From contig NC_134088.1 of NCBI RefSeq assembly GCF_000715075.1, forward strand, positions 930,001 through 994,000: DNA of 64,000 bases. Direction: 5' to 3'. Origin of the DNA: Nicotiana tabacum. Taxonomy: Eukaryota; Streptophyta; Magnoliopsida; Solanales; Solanaceae. The position numbers and the translations under genes were made by a program. A model generated the notes under the pieces. The model saw nothing but the letters and a program-made list of their open reading frames with translations, did not search any database and was not told where the DNA came from. This document shows, piece after piece, positions 58,219 through 64,000 of the stretch (the first letter of the stretch is position 1; every line of letters starts with the position of its first letter).

Positions 58219-61200
58219 TTCTATCATAGGGAGTCTACAAGCCGTGTCTAGTAGAGTCTTATTTATGGGTGTGTCGTGCACCACACTTATAAGAAGGAGG
58301 CTACAAGGCATTTAGGACTGTTACTCTTTCTTCTTACTCTAGATCGTGTGGTAGAGCTCATTTATAAGAATTCAAATTTTGAAATTCTATATTATTCGTA
58401 ATAAGACAATACCTACATCCGAAAAAAAGGTTGGAAAGAGAGATAATTGTGGAAGAGCTGAGTCAGAGTAATTGGATTTTTACATGATGCCTAGGATAAG
58501 TAAAAGTGAGGTCTTTGGCAGATCATGGGTGTACTGAAAGGTGTAAGCTTCCTGATAAGAAGCCTTAAGGCAAGAATATTTATCTACCTTTATGGTGTAA
58601 GACAATGCTTTCAAGAAGTAAAAGAAGCAAGGTGAAGAAGGGTATGAGGCGCCCAGTTAATGAAGATTATCAGTATTACAGTTCTGACAGAAAAATATAA
58701 GCATTAAGAGTTACCCTCAATAGTAATATAGGTATGTACAATTGGCCGTACCCATCTCAGTTATGCCATATGAGAGCTAACATGTGTAGTTTAAGAAAAA
58801 GACGGAACACATGACCTGGCTGGGGTTAGAGTAAACTAAAATGATAAATGTATGGTTTGCGTTAGTTGACAATTTCGAAAGACATTGCAAAAAGTGCTAA
58901 TAGATCTCCTTATGAAACACCTAGATGATGCATTTTAAAATAGTACCACTAGATATGAGTGCTACAAAGATAGGCGCTGGAAGCCTGGAAAGGATAAATA
59001 TTATCTTAGTATGACTCCTGTCCCTAGTAGAGAGATAATGCTAGGCAACCCGAAGGGGCAGTGAATGGAGCAAAGGGGAGCTAAAAGCAAAAGAATGTTT
59101 TGTTCGAGTTTTCAGAGTAAAGCAGTAGACATAGATAATTAGCGGGAGATAAGAAGAGAGTTAATGAAGCATTATGAGTAAGATGTGATACTCAAATGAT
59201 AACGGTAGGTCAAAAAAATGATGACAATATTACAGAGTTTACAGTCCAGTAAAGGAAAAGACAAAAGATGACATGCCTTAAGATAATAAAAGAATATATG
59301 CCATAAAATCATATCCTCATTTCGAGAAATAAGTTTGCAACTCTAGCGCGATCACCAAGAGGAAAAGTTAGACCCCAGAGTAATAGAAATTAATATGGAC
59401 TGGTGAACAAGATAAGCTAAATATGAATTAGGGACTAAGTAATTTGATAATAGTCAGCATCATGAGAATTTCAGGTTGCGTTCCGGCAATAATAGGACGG
59501 ACAACAGAAGAAGATTCATGAGAAATTCAGAGAATGGTCATTCAGAAAGGTGCTTCCCTAGAGCAAGCAATGTGATCAAAGTTAAGAGACTGTATGTGCC
59601 AGTTACGCTAAGTGTCACCCTCGCGAGTAAGGGAATTTGTCATCCTTGATACAGAAGGATTGCCACAAGGTGAGTAAGGATCATTTATGTTGAGAAATGA
59701 CGCCAAAAATAAAGAGGTAAAACATCTATAGGTTGATCCTTGTGGCTTTAGCTTTTAGTACACCCCTAAAGGGGGGAATATGGAGTAATGTGGCATTAAG
59801 TCAGAATTAAGTGATTCTAATGACTATGGAATGGTAAAAAGGAAGAATGCGATAAATGAAAGGGGAATGAGATGACACTTATCCAAATCTTATAGATACA
59901 TTACGATTCAATAATATTGTGCAAGCACGGCGTCAAGGAGAGGAAGTAAAGGTTCTTGCCTGAGCTGTTATTAATAAATAAGGAGCCAGTGCAAGACGTA
60001 AGTTAAAACAAAGTAAATAATCCAAGAAAGATTACAAAGAATATTGATACGAGAATGGGCCAACGTAGTTAGTAATTGGACAGGAAGATCTCAGTTATGG
60101 CTAAACAGGAGATTACAGACGAGTCATCAGATCGTGTAAAATAAACATAGTAGAACCCAACATAGAGAATTCAGCCTCGGAGAATATCATTATAATACTT
60201 GAGATATATTCAAACAAGAGTCGGGATAGTTAAAAGTGCCATATGAGTCTTACGGGGATAAAAGAAAGTGCCTCTGGGAAGGCAGTCAAAATATCAATTC
60301 AAAAGCAACCATACAAGCACAAGGGCATGGAAGTAAGCAACTACGGATGATTATAGGCAATTAAGGATATCAAAAAGGTATGTAATAAGCCCACAACTTT
60401 ACGAGAGTCAAGGGTTCTCCCTAAGTACTACAACGAAAGACTAGTTGAGGAAATAAGGAAAAAGGCTTCAATCTAAGCACAACGACCTAGAGAGGAAATG
60501 GTCTTGTAACAACAAGTTTCACAACAATATTGTACATCCTCCATAAGAAAGAGGAATCTACCGTGACTAGTGATCAGGAAGTAAGAAATCAAAAGAAATA
60601 TTCGAAGATCATATGATTTGTACGCAAACTCTGGCATGCGTGGGAACTAAGATAAGATAAGTATGGACACAACAAGGGGGTAGAAAGACCAGGAAAAGTA
60701 ATAGCTTACGTTGAAAGCTAAGATGGAACGAAAGAATTATTTGATCAATACCTTATGGATACACTCAAGATTTTGTAGCATTATCCAGGCAACATATTTG
60801 TTGACAATCATACAACCATAGAAGACTCCGGTATAAGTTAAAAGAAAGAATTGAGCCAGGGCATAGACAAGTGATTGAATTGTTAAAAGATTGTATGATG
60901 GATATTCCATAACGCCCATGAAAGGCTAATGTAATAACTGATACCATGAGCCACAAATCGGAAGGTAGCTTAAGCCTACATAAGGGCTGATCGGAAGTAA
61001 GAGGAAGCTAAAGAATCACATCACCCAAGTAATTCAAGAGTCTGATTATTGGACCTAGAAAAATTATAGAAGTTGTGATTGAGAACATGACATAATCACT
61101 CTTAATATCAAATATTCAAGAGAAATAACACAACAACCATAATCTATAATGGTTCTACAAGGAAGCCAGTTAGAAGAAGTACCAGCCTCATAAGAAGTCA

Positions 61201-62768
61201 GTACGAAGCTCCCACGGGATTGTGTATGTACCAGAGGTGTGAGTATTATAATAGAGCCTCAAGTTATGGAAGTGAATTACACCTAGGTGGAAGGGAGGTC
61301 AGGAAAGAGATAGAAGATACAATACGAGATTTTAAGGTAAGTAAGGTAAATGTAAACAACGTACGAGATATTCAAAGGCACAAGATCGTGAATAGTCCAT
61401 ACTTCGGATAGAAGGCTATAAGCACAGGGATCTAATAACCGGGAATGATAGCGGCATCGTTGACGACATGTCTTCCAGCCTATGATTTCTAAGTACTGAG
61501 AGATCTAGTTAAGAGAATAGAGAAAAGTTGGAGACGATGTGATGTCTCGCTTGACATTCCAGAATAACATAAGGAAATCTATGGTGCATGCAAGTTGAAG
61601 GAAAGTTTATAAATGGATATGTATAAGTCGCAAGCTAAAGTATGGTAGAGTGACAAAGTTTTAAGGAAAAATAAGTAAGGATGAGGAAAAGCAAGTGAAA
61701 AGGTGACGAGAATAGATAAGTCTTTAAGATTAAGCCCATGAGAACAAGAAGAGCAGACAATTTCTCTATGTTATACAAAGCTCACTATAGCCCTAATGAA
61801 CTCAAAGGAGTCTAAGATTAATAGCATTTAGAAGGAACGAAATGCTGATCTGGTAATAAAATGAGGGTATAATTGTGACAAATAAAAGATGACGTTTTCG
61901 TTTGAATAATGATTTGGAAAAAAAAAAGAGAAAGAGAAAAGATTTCGCTGGCGGCATGAAATTAGGATACCCCCATAAGGTGAATCACATTGAGACACTA
62001 TGAAATACGATTATGGGAATCACTTCGAATATTCCTTGAGGTAACGTAAGCCCTAGGGGCAAAGTATTAGGTAAGAAGTTTCAAGTTATCAGTGGTATAT
62101 TGTAGATCAATATTGAGGTGAATCAACAATGGATGGGCAAAAGTCACAAAGTATGAGATGTGATTAGGCCGTCATTCTAAAGATGAGCAATAATGAGGAA
62201 GCATTAAAGGACTTAAATTTATACATATGAATAAGCAACGAGAATAAGCTAGGATTTGGTAGCAGACCTCAGCAACGATAAATTAAAGTAAGAGTTATGG
62301 TATTAAATTCATACAGAAGTGCATTGGAGATCCTACCCGAGTAGTGTCCACGGATGATGTACAAATTATAGAGAACTTATTATACGAGGAAGTTCCGATT
62401 GCCATCCTAGATCGACAAATCCGCAAGTTGCGGAATAAGGAGGTAGCCTCCGTGAAAGTGTTATGGAGGAACAACAATGTGGAAAAAATGACTTGGGAGG
62501 CCAAGGAAATATGAAGTCTAGATATCCCTACCTATTCCCTCCTCCAGAGAAGGGTCTGACTGAGACATTATATCATAAAGTATGTGTACAAATTCTTTTA
62601 TTGGCTATTGTCGTTGGCCGTGTGAGGCCATTGTTGTTTGTGGTCCGGTGTTGTGTTGGATTATTAAGCTTCTACAAGGAGAGTTGGTATTAGCGTTATT
62701 ACAAAGGTGACCCTACCAAAATTATATAAATCCCGAAGAGTTAAACATTCGAGGACGAATGTTTCTAA
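58219..62768 (+). pseudogene. Chromovirus gag-pol relic
   Basis: Almost no long frames remain. Two pieces are recognisable. Near 60915-60985 the RNase H to integrase junction reads K-A-N-V-(I)-T-D-(T)-M-S-H-K-S-E-G-S-L. Near 62311-62570 the integrase C-terminus and chromodomain read IAILDRQIRKLRNKEV, VKVLWRNNNVEKMTWEAKE and SRYPYLFPPPEKG, with one broken codon. The distances fit normal Tekay order. Most of the remaining sequence is purine-rich and stop-ridden, so either very old or a non-autonomous derivative. The polypurine tract aaggggagaatga precedes the 3' LTR. Confidence 0.75.
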
Positions 62769-62779
62769 GGGGAGAATGA

Positions 62780-64000
62780 TGTTACATCTCGCGTTTTCGT
62801 ACGTTAAAATTTCGTTTTCAATTAACCGATGTAGGCTCGGGAATGAGATCATCTTGACGTTAACGTACTTACGCTATTTATAGCAAGTAATAAATAAGTG
62901 TTATGAAGAATAAGAGGGTACACAGATTAAAGAAAACGAGTTTCGCTGAAAGTGATCAATTTGGAATAAAGTACGGGTCGAGCGATAATACCAGATAATT
63001 ATGAACTAGTACCATGAAAGGTACCATATGACCATGGTAGTATAATATTTAAAGTATATATGAAGTATTTTAAGTAATTTGTGGTAATATTTAAATTATG
63101 CGCGTAATGAATTAATTATCAGGTAACGAAACATTACCCGGTTAACTAATAAGTGGATAAAAATTAACATCCCACCCCCACCCCACGTGGCAAGAAGCCA
63201 CACACCTAGAAAATGACTAAGTAGTCATATATCTAGGTGTTAGAAAGCTAAAGTCTTAGAAAGACTTAAAGTTATCCAATCTTCCATAGTCATCTTTAAC
63301 ATTGACTTTCATTGTTTTGGTTTTGAAAACCAAGAACGCAGGGCAAAGATATTTTTCTCAACACTCCTAGCCAGAAGAACTTTAATTGAAATTTCAAGAG
63401 CAACAACAATTTACAATTTCTTTCAACTTTGAAACCAAAAATGTGAGAAAGCAACATCATTTCGTTTCAAAATTTCAAGCAAAAATTCGATTCTGAAAAG
63501 CTTTCAACGAAATTTTTTTTTGGAATAATAGCAACGTAAAATTTTGCGGTTTTAAAAGAGTACGGTCCAATTTTCACCAAGAATATTATACGGAGTTTTC
63601 TCTATTCCAGGTATGTTAAGGCTATCTCTTCTTTCTTTTGGCATGATCCAAACGATACGAACGAAACATGCAAATACACAAATTCCATGAATGACTCTAT
63701 TCATAGAAGTATTAGAGATATCTATGTTCCTGAATTTTCGTGTGTCATAATATTTTATCATCTGTTCATGGGTCTCAGAAGAAAAAATATGAAAGTTGAA
63801 AAGAGTTTACTTTATGATATTACTCAAAGGCAAAATGGTCTTATGAAGCTCCGAAAGATTTTATTACGTATTTTCCATGCATTTCATACCTGTACATTGA
63901 CCCATGACCAGATGGCGTTATATACGTGTATATATGTAAATATATGTATATATGTATATGTGATATGGTAAAAGGTTACGGCGCTGGTATATTATGATGA
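62780..64000 (+). repeat. 3' LTR of the chromovirus relic (incomplete)
   Basis: Starts tgttacatctcgcgttttcg after the purine tract. Runs to the window edge, about 900 bases short of the expected end. Relative to the left LTR it lacks 26 bases near 63983 (from ttatatacg to gatcag) and the TA expansion. Confidence 0.88.

Larger units (their letters stand above)
56076..64000 (+). mobile_element. Ty3/gypsy chromovirus relic (Tekay/Del type)
   Basis: Two LTRs begin tgttacatctcgc at 56076 and 62780; the first ends gggtcgtgaca at 58200 and is followed by an initiator-Met type primer site. Between them is about 4.6 kb of heavily decayed gag-pol. The second LTR runs off the window. Five bases before the element (aaatg, 56071-56075) are the likely left target-site copy. 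Inserted in the Ogre 3' LTR, so it is the younger of the two. Confidence 0.88.

Overview
The window looks like nuclear DNA of a flowering plant, most probably a member of the Solanaceae (Nicotiana-like). The evidence is spliced genes with GT-AG introns, an AT-rich background, tRNA-derived SINEs of the Solanaceae TS type, and nested Ty1/copia, Ty3/gypsy chromovirus and Tat/Ogre-type LTR retrotransposons. The family assignment is an inference from repeat and protein types; no search was run.

Layout. 1-4245: AT-rich DNA and a decayed Ty1/copia element (5' LTR fused to integrase remnants, then reverse transcriptase, RNase H and 3' LTR). 4246-12650: one complete eight-exon gene (+) for a PB1-domain Raf-like MAPKKK of 1111 residues; its last intron carries a reversed fragment of a MATE transporter gene. 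12651-20418: intergenic DNA with four SINEs, one split by a hAT-type MITE. 20419-22268: a complete three-exon R2R3-MYB gene (+) of subgroup 14 (RAX/Blind type), with a SINE in intron 1. 23475-25022: diverged satellite-like repeats, part of them in inverted order.

25023-64000 is a nest of LTR retrotransposons. A Tekay/Del-type chromovirus on the minus strand (25023-29369) stops where the 3' LTR of a minus-strand Tat/Ogre-type element begins (29370-about 40720). That element keeps ORF1, gag and integrase but has lost protease, reverse transcriptase and RNase H. It abuts, head to head, a plus-strand Tat/Ogre-type element (about 40731-56075) that has all domains in decayed form: ORF1, gag, protease, a probable intron, RT, RNase H, a second RNase H and integrase. 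Its 3' LTR is interrupted at 56076 by another chromovirus (56076 to beyond the window end), which has a (TA)n expansion in its left LTR.

The two cellular genes are both regulators (a Raf-like kinase and a meristem-type MYB) but nothing in the sequence links them functionally. The least explained structures are: a roughly 60-bp non-coding module found four times in the two Ogre-type elements (once just upstream of a 3' LTR, twice just after integrase, once between ORF1 and gag); the array of unrelated minisatellites in the same 3' regions; and the MATE fragment inside the kinase intron.
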